Assembly: GCA_027577595.1 (NCBI GenBank)
Contig: JANBRJ010000014.1
Location: 1-64,000, forward strand
Source: Coemansia sp. RSA 487
Taxonomy: Eukaryota; Kickxellomycota; Kickxellomycetes; Kickxellales; Kickxellaceae
Direction of reading: 5' to 3'
DNA length: 64,000 bases
The position numbers and the translations under genes were made by a program. The notes beneath the pieces were generated by a model. The model saw only the letters and a list, made by a program, of their open reading frames with translations, was not told where the DNA came from and did not search any database. Below are positions 11,691 to 20,689 of this stretch, piece after piece. Positions within the stretch are counted from its first letter, which is position 1. The number at the start of each line of letters is the position of its first letter.

Positions 11691-11822
11691 ATGGGCTCTA
11701 GTGAATCCACTCAAACATGCTTTGTCTGCAAAAACAACGGCAAGCCATACAATATCCCAGAATCAGAGTTTTACAAACACAGGTCGCATGATTCGAATGG
11801 AAATCCCAACGGGACAAAGTAA
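11691..11822 (+). CDS. Small CxxC protein, possibly with a second exon
   Basis: The 43-codon ORF starts with MGSSESTQTCFVCKNNGK, which has one Cys-x2-Cys pair, and ends HDSNGNPNGTK. The last codons contain AAAGTAAGC, a good donor, so translation may continue into a spliced exon. The likeliest downstream exon begins after TTTAG at 12105 and runs to a stop at 12227; its best-looking frame contains WKQVCANTFADETEYMAVV. That frame does not join in phase with the donor, so either the splice site differs or the gene is damaged. I recognise no family. One CxxC pair would be half a zinc site; a Cys in the downstream exon could contribute. Confidence in a real transcript is moderate, in the structure low. 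Confidence 0.4.
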   Translation: MGSSESTQTCFVCKNNGKPYNIPESEFYKHRSHDSNGNPNGTK

Positions 11823-12443
11823 GCACTTGGGCGCGACTTGGATCATTTTTGTCTAGCACTCTATCCAAGAACACGTATTCATTTTGAATGGGTGTGGTGG
11901 TGTGTACTCTTTTTATTTGGATCCAATCAATAAATCAACATCACTCTTTTCAAAACAACGTAAACTAGTGAGTTCTTTACATGTTTGCGGTCATAATGCT
12001 TCGAAAGTCACAACCAATTCATTAATTACTCCATTGCATGATACCAAATGGCTAATTCGCGTTTATAAAATCAATGAGCCCCAATGATGCCTTTCACAAT
12101 TTAGAACAACTGGAAGCAAGTGTGCGCAAATACTTTTGCCGATGAAACAGAGTATATGGCAGTTGTCACATTTTTCAATTTGATTAACAACCCTTTAAAG
12201 GCGAGTTTACAGCAATTTATGGTTTAAAAAATATATTCATTGATAAAACATGAAACTACGCGCTTCTGAACTAGCTCCAACGAATAATATTTGAACATCT
12301 GTCCTAAATATGTCCGGTGCATTGCTTGTTGACATGTTCATTGCGTTCGTTATTTGTCTTTTTACCACGCTGTACAATACGCATTGCCTAGATAGGTATC
12401 CAAACAAAGCACTGCTGAATTAGCAAACACTTATGATAATCCC

Positions 12444-12515
12444 CTATTTAGGTCTTGGTATGGGTCTAGGGTAAGGACGTGGAAGTGCTGGCTTGGTAGG
12501 TCTGTCTGGCGGCAT
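12444..12515 (-). CDS. Candidate 23-residue Pro/Arg-rich peptide
   Basis: A minus-strand ORF of 24 codons encodes MPPDRPTKPALPRP followed by three more Pro-Arg steps and a terminal Lys. About 10 of 23 residues are Pro and 7 are Arg or Lys. It has no signal peptide and is too short for standard gene finders. A TATAAAAA box sits about 100 bases upstream of the ATG, the same arrangement seen at the other short ORFs in this window (15831, 39559). The composition resembles proline-rich cationic peptides, but no relation is shown, and it could instead be an exon of a longer gene or chance. A role is not inferred. Confidence 0.3.
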   Translation of the reverse strand: MPPDRPTKPALPRPYPRPIPRPK

Positions 12516-12610
12516 ATTTTATCTTTAACTGTTGCTGGTATAGCCGAAAGCAATATGTTGAGTGGTGGGTTTGGTTTAGTTGTTTCAGAAAAGTAACGTA
12601 GGTGATTCGG

Positions 12611-12618
12611 TTTTTATA
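12611..12618 (-). promoter_or_regulatory. TATA box upstream of the 12515 ORF
   Basis: On the minus strand this reads TATAAAAA, about 100 bases before the ATG of the Pro/Arg-rich short ORF. Confidence 0.35.
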
Positions 12619-12954
12619 GGTCTCGCTGTACTTTTCCAGTCAACACAAGATGTCGAGATGTCGGGGTGTTTGATGTTATATCTTTCAAGAGACTTAAAGT
12701 AGAGCTTTTGTTATTTTTCAAAATTCATTTGAATAGAAAATCGTAATATGATTGGCTGGCATCTTGTTTTGGCATTTAATTTACCATTTTAAAAGCGTAA
12801 AGGACTTTATGTGTCCCTGCTCTAATTAAAATTTCTGCTCTATACAAATAATTGCATTCATTTGTAACCACCAGTTGCTCCTAGCGCTTCAAGTCAAACA
12901 ATTTATTTAATAAAAGATTAATGTTTCAGATAGATTGTACCAATCAGCAAGTTA

Positions 12955-14043
12955 CTACTTAAAGTAAATGTCATCTAGCTTTGCATCCACGTTTTGTGAA
13001 GTTTTTTGGAGTAACAGGCGTTCAGCTTCCGCACGTAGCATCTGCGACACAAGTGGTTTGGTCAAATGCCTTAGACCAACCATTGTTTTCGGCACAGGGG
13101 CCTCGACGCTTACATTCTCCGTAATATCAGCCTCGTACTTGTCACCTGTCTTATGTCCGAGCTGCGCAGCCGCCTCTATAGCTCGCGTTAAGCTGCCAAA
13201 CTTATCCACAAGCCCGTTTGCCTTGGTTTGTGCGCCTGTAAACACTTGGCCTTGGGCAACAGCCTCTGATTGTTTGGGTGTAAAGCTGCGGCTCTTGGAA
13301 ACACGACTGACAAAGTCGTTATAGGTCTGATTAATTCTCTTCTTGAAGCGCTGCAGCTCAGCGCTAGAAGGCTCTTCGATCAGTGAGAAAGTGCGGTTGT
13401 CGACGGTGCGCAGCTCCTCAATATTGAGACCCGCATAATCGAGCAATTTTTCTGTAAATACTGGCCGCACCGAAGCAACATCGATGCTGCTGGTGACAAT
13501 TGCTGGGTCAGCAAAGATTTTGCGGTACATGGCTGAGGCAAAGACAGCGCCTGACGCAGAAGTGCCTCCGTAGCTAGCAATGACAGGCTTTCCAGCCGTG
13601 TTCTTGCTATGGTCAGCTGCACAAGCAATTGTTTCGCTGGCAACGGCATCACTGCCACAAGAGTCGATGCGAAGGACAATGGCCGAGCCTAATGAGTCTT
13701 CAGCTGTGGCTAGCAAGATGTTGACAATAGGTCTGGCGCTATGCATTCCATTGCGTTGGATAGCGCCAAGAAGGTAAACAACACCAACGGTGTCTGTCAC
13801 TTTTGCATTTAGCCGATTCAACTCCTTTTGACGTGCAACTCTGTATGCGGAGATATCAAACGATTTTCGTGGCCCAATGATCGATTTCACATCAAGTGCG
13901 TAACCGCAGCGCGATATCAAATACCTGTCAACGGCTTCAGGTGCAGAGAGCGGGCCTTCAGCCATTGCTTTGCGCACAAACTTTATATACAATATATCTA
14001 CTATTCCCTCACAATCGAAGCAGGCAATATCAACTGCAAGCAT
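12955..14043 (-). CDS. SppA-type S49 peptidase homologue, 5'-truncated
   Basis: The 362-codon frame matches the C-terminal part of signal peptide peptidase A (protease IV, family S49): APEAVDRYLISR, VVYLLGAI, AIVLRIDS, GGTSASGAVF with the nucleophilic Ser of the SASG motif, KIFADPAIVTSSI, RPVFTEKLLD, and QVFTGAQTKANGLVDKFG. SppA cleaves leftover signal peptides or other membrane-associated peptides. The usual N-terminal half, which carries the general-base lysine in the long form, is absent, and the sequence upstream of 14043 is AT-rich and non-coding. The conserved IDSPGG loop reads IDSCGSDA. The residues upstream of the homology, beginning at the ATG at 14043, look like non-coding sequence read through. 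I infer a 5'-truncated and probably non-functional copy, although the remaining frame is intact. I used the ATG at 14043 because the longer frame opens with a non-ATG codon; MAEGPLSAP (ATG near 13966) is an alternative start. Confidence 0.6.
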   Translation of the reverse strand: MLAVDIACFDCEGIVDILYIKFVRKAMAEGPLSAPEAVDRYLISRCGYALDVKSIIGPRKSFDISAYRVARQKELNRLNAKVTDTVGVVYLLGAIQRNGMHSARPIVNILLATAEDSLGSAIVLRIDSCGSDAVASETIACAADHSKNTAGKPVIASYGGTSASGAVFASAMYRKIFADPAIVTSSIDVASVRPVFTEKLLDYAGLNIEELRTVDNRTFSLIEEPSSAELQRFKKRINQTYNDFVSRVSKSRSFTPKQSEAVAQGQVFTGAQTKANGLVDKFGSLTRAIEAAAQLGHKTGDKYEADITENVSVEAPVPKTMVGLRHLTKPLVSQMLRAEAERLLLQKTSQNVDAKLDDIYFK

Positions 14044-14286
14044 TATTTTCGTTTCCAAATCAGTCTAATCCATAACCTTGTGCTTTATTTCCTTCCTTGG
14101 TTTCATGTTCTGCGCTTGTGATTCCACATTTATTTTCCAAAAATGTGCCATGAAACTGAAAACTATCACTTATTCACCCCCATCGTGCTACATTATCTCA
14201 TTGCATCATTTGCCTGGAAACTTTGCTCATTATATTCAAGAATAAGATAAACGGAAATAGAAACATATAAAAGAAGGGATAGTAGA

Positions 14287-14297
14287 TATATAAAAAA
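14287..14297 (+). promoter_or_regulatory. TATA box upstream of the 14443 ORF
   Basis: TATATAAAAAA lies about 150 bases before the ATG at 14443. Confidence 0.35.
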
Positions 14298-14442
14298 GGT
14301 TGGGTACTTTTAAAAAAAGGCAGTGGCAGTCAAGGAGAATATAGTTGGCACAGTGCCATTATTATTTGAGAAGTATATAATAAGGAAAATATGTCCTCCA
14401 TTTTTTTTCGCTGAAAACACTTATTCTTCATTGTTCATAAAA

Positions 14443-14667
14443 ATGGGAGCTGGAACGACGGTTATTGTGCATTATAAACACCCTACTAGAAGGACAGTTG
14501 AGAGTTTAGAGTACTTTACTCATTTAGATGATCAGTACACGGCTAAAAAGGAAGCTAGTTCAATTCTAATGGGCCATCTTGAAGAAGAACTAAAAAACTG
14601 TGGATATTCTGATGCATACATTGCTATTGGCTTTAGCTTGATGCACTTGGTCTGTCGGTCGTACTAG
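14443..14667 (+). CDS. Small unrecognised protein (74 residues)
   Basis: The frame is open from 14323, but the ATG at 14443 gives the more protein-like product: MGAGTTVIVHYKHP at the start, a charged middle with a probable helix (LMGHLEEELKNCGY), and a hydrophobic end. The upstream part of the frame is AT-rich and rich in Phe and Ile. There is no signal peptide and no family I recognise. Support comes from the TATA box upstream, balanced composition and a predicted helix. It is a small cytosolic protein if real. Confidence 0.4.
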   Translation: MGAGTTVIVHYKHPTRRTVESLEYFTHLDDQYTAKKEASSILMGHLEEELKNCGYSDAYIAIGFSLMHLVCRSY

Positions 14668-14957
14668 TGCTTAAATTTAGCTGAAACAAAAATGTGTAGT
14701 ATATATGCTTTTATAAAAATATGTACCAATTGATAGAGGTTTTCAAAAGCTCCGAATTGTGGTTGTTCAATAACAGCCTAATCGGTATAAAAGTACACAC
14801 AAGCCCTATTAGCATTTAATGGGTCATCTTTAGCTATCAATTCAATGAACCTGGAGTCTATAGTGTTTACAAAAAATCTCCTTTGGTTACAGTTTGGCCC
14901 TCCTTTCTGTTAGTTTCATAGATTTGGTCAATAAAATAAATCATTTATATTGTTAAG

Positions 14958-15262
14958 TTACTCAAGCAGAGCTCCGTCATTATCTGTCTTGTCTAATTCC
15001 TTTTCGTTAGTTGTGGAAAGAGTGCCCAAGATACTTTGTGCAACTGTTTTCTGCGATTCGGTAAGCTTCAGAAATTCACAATGCTGCCATTTTAGGAAAG
15101 ACAGCAAAGATTACTACAATCAATTATGCTTCAGTGTAAATTTATTGCTAACTGCTAGTTACCACCCAATATTCAGAAGCTGCTACGCTTTTTGCTATGC
15201 AATAAGAGACCAGAGCTTGTGTCTCTGGTTGAGCTAATAGCAAGTAAGGAGTTTTGCTGACA
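14958..15262 (-). CDS. Probable 3' end of an unrecognised gene (two exons)
   Basis: The minus strand from 15083 to a stop at 14958 encodes 41 residues of soluble, charged sequence (FLKLTESQKTVAQSILG, then acidic to the C-terminus), clearly more protein-like than the flanks. A CAG acceptor with a pyrimidine tract precedes 15083. A GTAACT donor at 15162 follows another coding-like stretch (15262-15163, containing PETQALVSYCIAKSVAASEYW), and the two join in phase with a 79-nt intron. I cannot find a start codon or a family. The hydrophobic ORF at 15333-15689 may or may not belong to it. The gene may be damaged at its 5' end. Confidence 0.3.
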
Positions 15263-15830
15263 TATTTGGAAATTCAGCTTGTATTTGCCTTCTTTTATTT
15301 TATTTCTATGTAGGGTATCCCTACAATAAAATTTATAATCTTCCATGATACATTAAATGCGGTTCATTGCTTAAAAAGAGAAAAAGGCACGAAAACATGA
15401 TATATTTGTAGAATAATGCAAGAAACAGCCTTTTAGAAAAGAATACTTTGAATGGAAAGGATATTTCAAAGAACTGTCGCATAGACATACTACAATTTCT
15501 GTAATTATGGACACTAACATATCGTCGCCGCATAGCACACCGACGCAAAGGCATCACTACAAGTAAAATCATCCTGTTTACAACACTTTGTATTTTCTCT
15601 GGAACTAGTGGTACTCTGTTAAACTGTGTCGTTAAATAATAATGAGCAATAGAATAAAGAGCTACAGCAAATAAAAACAGCAATAACAACCTATGAGCGT
15701 GTCACATCTCTGGTTAGACACGATTTATTTCACTCAAACGCATGTATGTACACTATTGCAGCTTCTGCCTATGTGTGATAGGAATGCTATTGAAACAGAT
15801 TCACACTATTTGATTGGCTGCACTATGGAC

Positions 15831-15935
15831 CTACTTTTTGCCCTTAGGGGGAATATCGAGCTTAGTTACCTGCTCTGTGTCAAGCTCATCATCAGCTGTT
15901 GTTGTTGTCTGTGGCTCAATTGGTTGTCCTGGCAT
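15831..15935 (-). CDS. Short acidic ORF (34 residues)
   Basis: The ORF encodes MPGQPIEPQTTTTADDEL, then a mixed-charge end finishing PPKGKK. It is disordered, Thr- and Asp/Glu-rich, without Cys or a signal peptide. The frame extends upstream as a hydrophobic 67-codon ORF starting at 16034. A TATAAA element lies about 100 bases upstream, as for the similar-sized, similarly Thr/Glu-rich ORF at 39559-39696. A weak in-frame donor-like GTAACT is present. No function can be assigned. Confidence 0.35.
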   Translation of the reverse strand: MPGQPIEPQTTTTADDELDTEQVTKLDIPPKGKK

Positions 15936-16034
15936 CTTTATTATATCCTTTTCGAGAGTATCTGAAGATGAGATAGAAATGGAGGGCAATAGAGAATAGC
16001 AAAATAGAAGATGGGCAACAGATATCCAAGCCAA

Positions 16035-16041
16035 TTTATAT
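16035..16041 (-). promoter_or_regulatory. TATA box upstream of the 15935 ORF
   Basis: The minus strand reads CATATAAAT here, about 100 bases before the ATG at 15935. Confidence 0.35.
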
Positions 16042-17144
16042 GTTGACCAAAAGGAGATGCTTTATTTGTATGGAAATTCACATTGAATGAATTAAGACTC
16101 TATTTAATTTCCAAACAAACACAAGACTTTTTGTATAAATAAAGCTAAATTATTAAAACTAAAGAAGGAAAAAAAGGAAGCCATTCCCGACTTGTGCTGA
16201 CGTGACATATTCTTAGATAATGGTAAACATGCATCTGGTAATTAGATTTCGTGTCACAATAGTGGAGGGCCAATTCTGGTAACAAAGAAGGCGTATAGAA
16301 GGTAAAAATGCTGCTTTGAGAAAAGAGCTCCTACAAAGGCTATTGCTTTAGCTTGGTGCTGGATTTGTGTTTACGTAATGAATGCCACAAGGAAGAGCAT
16401 CTAACATATATTAATGTAGCACAGTATAATCAAATCTGCCGAGAGATTGTTTTTCTGCACAAAGTAACATATTACTTGACAATAGGCTCGCAACATGAAA
16501 CATGTCACGCTAATACTGCAATAGTGCACTATACGTAACGGCTCTCTATTATATATAAGGGCAACATTTCCCGTGGCCATTGCCTTTCAGAGAAAGAGGC
16601 ATTAATTTTTATTCATTATTTTTGGAAGAATAGAAGAAGCAAACATCTATAAACTACTCTGTTATTTTATCCTGGGTCCATGGTAAATCCGTCACAAAAC
16701 ATGTGTGTTACTGTACAAAGAATGGCGGACTATACAATCTCTGCTAATCTAATTTGAAAATTCTATTTGATAATATTATTGAAATTGTCGTAATCTGATT
16801 ATAACATGACCAGACTACGCTCTAAAATGCTAACCTCTCCTTCTATGTACTGCTCGGCATGGACTGACGTGTCCGAACAAACTTTAATAAAATAGCAACC
16901 CCACAAAGCACGATTCCTTTTATTTATTTTTCACATAAACTGCTTTACTCGCATATTTTTTCTATTTCAATACTATATCAGGATTCAGCACAAAAGAGGA
17001 TATGACGACACTTTTCAAAATGTGAGTTGCTAACAGCTATATCGCTTGGAAAGGCTAAAAAGAAAGTATTATCTTATTTCACATGTCAATTGAAACGAAT
17101 GAAGCGAAAAAAGACCCGATTTATTCACGAAAGCGGAAAATAGA
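16042..17144. other. AT-rich intergenic region
   Basis: No convincing gene. A plus-strand TATATATAAG near 16548 is followed by a 26-codon ORF at about 16680, which I regard as unsupported. The rest is AT-rich with frequent stops in all frames. A TATAAA at 17145-17150 may serve the ubiquitin-like gene downstream. Confidence 0.45.
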
Positions 17145-17393
17145 TATAAAGTAGGAATGCGCATGTATCCGCTGCTGTGCCCCTCTGCAGTCAACGTCCC
17201 CTGGAATCTCCCCAGTCAACGCTTTTTTGCACCGGCCACATCCTCCCTTTTTTGTCCCAAGTCATATCTTTTTGTGGAACACATGTCTCCACTGTGCCTT
17301 TTAAGGTCGGTTCTCTGGGCGATCGTATCTTCTCTTTCTTCTATATCTCTATCTCTATCTTTTTATTATTATAGCACCATTTGCATCCTAAAC

Positions 17394-17870
17394 ATGTATC
17401 TTGTTATTAAACAACTAAATGGCACAACAACACGAGTGCAAATGATGTCTCCACTCCAAATAGCAAAGCTAAAGCTATTGTTATTGAACCGATGGGACAT
17501 TCCAGTAGCGAATCAATGCATTATTCACCAGAACAAGGAGCTCTATGATAACGAAACAATTGGATACAGTACCAGGCGGCGGAAGAGGATCGTTCTGCGG
17601 CTGGTGATTACATATGTACTAACAGTTTGTGTAGATAACAACTACTTTAATTTAAAGATATGCGATTTTTGCACGCTTGCACAAGTCCGTGAGTTTGTAG
17701 GTACCCTTTTGCAAAAGCCAATAAATGATGCGACGATGGTGTGGAATGATACCAAGCTAAATCCACGCTCTTCCGTCTTCAAATCATTCCATAGCTCTAA
17801 AGAATTCAACCACCTTTTGTCTTTCCAGCAAAGCTATCCACGCGCTTCTCTCTTTCTTTGCTTAAATTAG
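17394..17870 (+). CDS. Protein of two divergent ubiquitin-like domains
   Basis: The 158-residue product from the ATG at 17394 aligns by pattern with two successive ubiquitin folds. Residues 1-73 (MYLVIKQLNGTTTRVQ at the start, IAKLKLLLLNRWDIPVANQ in the helix and turn, IIHQNKELYDNETIGY, then IVLRLV) follow ubiquitin strand for strand: hydrophobic beta1, turn, beta2, the alpha1 helix, the IPPDQQ-like turn, the LIFAGKQL-like strand and a final strand. Residues 74-150 repeat the scheme (VLTVCVDNNYFNLKI, LAQVREFVGTLLQKP, MVWNDTKLNP). There is no terminal Gly-Gly, so it is unlikely to be conjugated; it may act as a ubiquitin-like interaction module. The frame is open upstream to 17157, but that part is a low-complexity leader read-through. 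The fold assignment is inference from pattern, not high identity. Confidence 0.55.
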   Translation: MYLVIKQLNGTTTRVQMMSPLQIAKLKLLLLNRWDIPVANQCIIHQNKELYDNETIGYSTRRRKRIVLRLVITYVLTVCVDNNYFNLKICDFCTLAQVREFVGTLLQKPINDATMVWNDTKLNPRSSVFKSFHSSKEFNHLLSFQQSYPRASLFLCLN

Positions 17871-18104
17871 GTCATCCTTCATACGCTGGCCTTTATACTT
17901 TGAAAGAAGCTTCCATGAAGCAGAGCACGTTTTGTTCTATATTCCTATTTGCTTCTTTGCTACAAAAATGATTTTCTAGGTCTTTGCAATTGTCGCACGG
18001 TTCTCTATATTTATCAAGCCAAGAGTTTTGTTGCGTCATGTCTAAGCATATTTTCCTTTTCGTTATTATTACATTTTATTAATTTATTTCTAACATTAAC
18101 AGCA

Positions 18105-19049
18105 ATGTACTCCCAAGGGTATTTTCAGATAATTATTGTGCTGGTCGCTACGTTGATTTCATTTGCACAGGCTCATACGCAAGTCTATAATGCCGGAGCA
18201 AGTGGAAATCTGGGCGTGGATTTCCAGTATCAAATCAAGAATGACTACGGAAATGGACCTATTAAGGATCTTGATTCTGCAGACCTTCGTTGTCGCAGCA
18301 AGAGCGCTATTAGTGGAACCGGTGTTGACAAGATATCGATTAATGCTGGCGAATCGCTTGACATCAGGTGGCGCCACTACAACAACTCTGTATCTGTCCC
18401 AGTAATGTCGCGCTCCCATGTTGGGCCATGCATGATATACATGGCACCACTATCTAGCCAAGGTGATGGCGACGTCTGGTTCAAGATCTTTGAGGAGGGG
18501 TGGGATTCTAGTGCAAAAAAATGGTGCACTGTAAAGGTCATTGACAACGATGGATTCTTTAATGTCACGATTCCGTCAGAAATCCCAAGCGGCAACTACC
18601 TTGTGCGCGCAGAGCTATTGGCGCTGCATCAGGCAAACAAAGAAGGCGGTGCGCAGTTTTATCCAAATTGTCTAGCTGTCACAGTAAATAATGGCGTTGC
18701 TTCTAGCCAGCCCAAAGGATATGCTATTCCGGGAATATACAGTTCGCAGGACCCTGGCATATTATACGACCGCAAAAACGATCCAGCGACATACACGATA
18801 CCAGGGCCGCCTCTTTTCGTGCCAAATACCTCACAGAACAACAGTGAAGCAGTTTCACCCTCATTAGCATCATCGGAACCACAAAGTAGTAGCACTATTA
18901 AGCCTACATCGACAACAATTAAAGACCAGGAGCCAACTGTCCAGATACCACCTCAAGGCACGGTAAGAAAATGCAAACCACGTCCTCCTGGCACTAATAA
19001 GTGCCGTCGCTTCAGAAGGCGGTATGCTGGGCATTACCTTCAAATGTAG
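18105..19049 (+). CDS. Secreted AA9-like lytic polysaccharide monooxygenase 1
   Basis: The product has 314 residues. A signal peptide of 23 residues ends AQA, leaving His24 as the mature N-terminus, the first ligand of the copper histidine brace. The second His is His105 in SRSHVGPCMIYMAPL, matching the HxGP motif of AA9. Further AA9 features are VWFKIFEEGWD, the alternating DVTIP-type strand, YLVRAELLALHQA and GGAQFYPNC with the axial Tyr. These enzymes bind copper and cleave polysaccharide chains oxidatively outside the cell. After the domain come a Pro/Ser/Thr-rich linker (about 250-290) and a basic tail, VRKCKPRPP...KCRRFRRRY, also present in the neighbour. The ATG at 18105 was chosen because it starts the signal peptide; the frame is open further upstream. 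Substrate is unknown. Confidence 0.85.
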   Translation: MYSQGYFQIIIVLVATLISFAQAHTQVYNAGASGNLGVDFQYQIKNDYGNGPIKDLDSADLRCRSKSAISGTGVDKISINAGESLDIRWRHYNNSVSVPVMSRSHVGPCMIYMAPLSSQGDGDVWFKIFEEGWDSSAKKWCTVKVIDNDGFFNVTIPSEIPSGNYLVRAELLALHQANKEGGAQFYPNCLAVTVNNGVASSQPKGYAIPGIYSSQDPGILYDRKNDPATYTIPGPPLFVPNTSQNNSEAVSPSLASSEPQSSSTIKPTSTTIKDQEPTVQIPPQGTVRKCKPRPPGTNKCRRFRRRYAGHYLQM

Positions 19050-19329
19050 CTTTGTAATCCTTTTTATGGTAGTTCTTTGCACATGTATAAAGGACACGAG
19101 TAGCAACCATTGGTGGGTGGAAATGAGAGCAATGTTTCTTTGCTTCGTTCGTTTGACAAGTCATCTCTATCTAAAAAGCGCGAGTGTGACAAGTGCTTAC
19201 ATTTGCTTTGCGTCTATAGTTGAACAAAGCAAAGGAAAATAACTATTACATTACATTATACTCTTCTTCCTTCCATCTCCAGTCTTTTTTGGTTTTTATG
19301 CACTATCACCTTGTTTTTTCTTACGACAT

Positions 19330-20364
19330 ATGCAGCACAGAAATCGAATTAACCTATACTTTAGCTTGGCAATACTGTGTCAATGCATCGAGCTGGCCCG
19401 TGCACACACATTCCTCTGGGGAGTCACCACCAATGGAGTGACACACGGCATGACCGAGTGCGTTCGACCCTACATATCAAATAGCCTGCGCACATTCCCT
19501 GTTACCAGCGTCTCATCCACCGATCTTACTTGCAGGACAAGCAGCATGGATGCATCGGCAACAGAAAAGTGCCCAATCGCTGCTGGCAGCGTTATTTCGC
19601 TGCAGTGGAGCCACCACGACAATGACTTTACGTCGCCCATTTCACAGTCACACACCGGGCCAGTTATAGTCTACATGGCGCCGCTCGAATCCAACGGTGC
19701 TGGCAACGTGTGGTTCAAGATCTACGAGGAAGGATGGGACAGCAGCTCAAAGCAGTGGAGCACAGATAAGCTTATTGCCAACAACGGCAAGCGTGACGTC
19801 ACGATTCCGTCAGATATTAAGGCAGGTGATTACTTGTTGCGCTCAGAGATCATTGCCCTTCATAATGCGCGTACTGTAGGTGGAGCTCAGTTCTATCCAA
19901 ACTGTGTGCAGCTGACGGTGACTGGTGGCGGCAGCAATGTTCCGTCGGGCGTGGCTATTCCTGGCACCTATGGTGATCACGATCCGGGAATCCTGTATTC
20001 ACGTAGCAGCTCTGATAATTCTGACTATGTGATACCCGGCCCACCAGTATATGAATCAGGTGGTAGCGGTGGTAGCAACATCAGCACCAACAGCAAGTCA
20101 AATGAAACAAGCTCAGCCGCCAGCAATGAGCCTCCATCACTGCCATCTGAACCATCTGTCAACAGCCAAGCGTCATCGCAATCGTCCGAGCCGCCAGTTG
20201 AATCTTCTGTGCCAACACCCATCAACCTGACCCCAATAGTAAGCAAGTGCCGGCCAAGACCTCCCAGCTCCAAGTGCAGTCCTGGGTTTACAAGAAGAAT
20301 GATCAAACGTACAATGCAAGAGCAGCAGCAACCAACCAACCCTCCTCCGCGTGCAGAGCTGTAA
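19330..20364 (+). CDS. Secreted AA9-like lytic polysaccharide monooxygenase 2
   Basis: The product has 344 residues. The signal peptide ends ARA, giving His26 as the mature N-terminus; His108 in SQSHTGPVIVYMAPL completes the copper brace, and GGAQFYPNC carries the axial Tyr. The core (VWFKIYEEGWDSSSKQW, DVTIPSDIKAGDYLLRSE, GVAIPGTY) is closely similar to the preceding gene, 280 bases upstream on the same strand, so the two arose by tandem duplication. The function is oxidative cleavage of a polysaccharide outside the cell. The C-terminal linker is longer and rich in Ser, Glu and Pro, and ends in the shared motif KCRPRPPSSKC followed by basic residues. That tail is not a GPI signal or a carbohydrate-binding module I recognise. 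Confidence 0.88.
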   Translation: MQHRNRINLYFSLAILCQCIELARAHTFLWGVTTNGVTHGMTECVRPYISNSLRTFPVTSVSSTDLTCRTSSMDASATEKCPIAAGSVISLQWSHHDNDFTSPISQSHTGPVIVYMAPLESNGAGNVWFKIYEEGWDSSSKQWSTDKLIANNGKRDVTIPSDIKAGDYLLRSEIIALHNARTVGGAQFYPNCVQLTVTGGGSNVPSGVAIPGTYGDHDPGILYSRSSSDNSDYVIPGPPVYESGGSGGSNISTNSKSNETSSAASNEPPSLPSEPSVNSQASSQSSEPPVESSVPTPINLTPIVSKCRPRPPSSKCSPGFTRRMIKRTMQEQQQPTNPPPRAEL

Positions 20365-20689
20365 AGCGCATATAGCCAATCACCCACCACCAGAGCTTAT
20401 TATTTTCTTACTTGGCAAAGTCCATTCAATTGCCCCCGCGCTGTTCTGCCATGCTATTCTTTTTCACCTCTTTGAAATCATTTCATACAGCTTTATTGTA
20501 CACTTAGCGTTTATGAATAAAGTTTTTATACGTAATTTAAAAGGTAAATTTCTTCACTGCAAATGGCGCTGGGAAAACGAACCGAAAAGAAAAGAAGCAG
20601 CAACAACGATGCTAATAATTGAGAAATGACAAAACAATCTGTTCACAAAAACATTTACTGTATAGTTATATCGCATTCGTAATATTATC

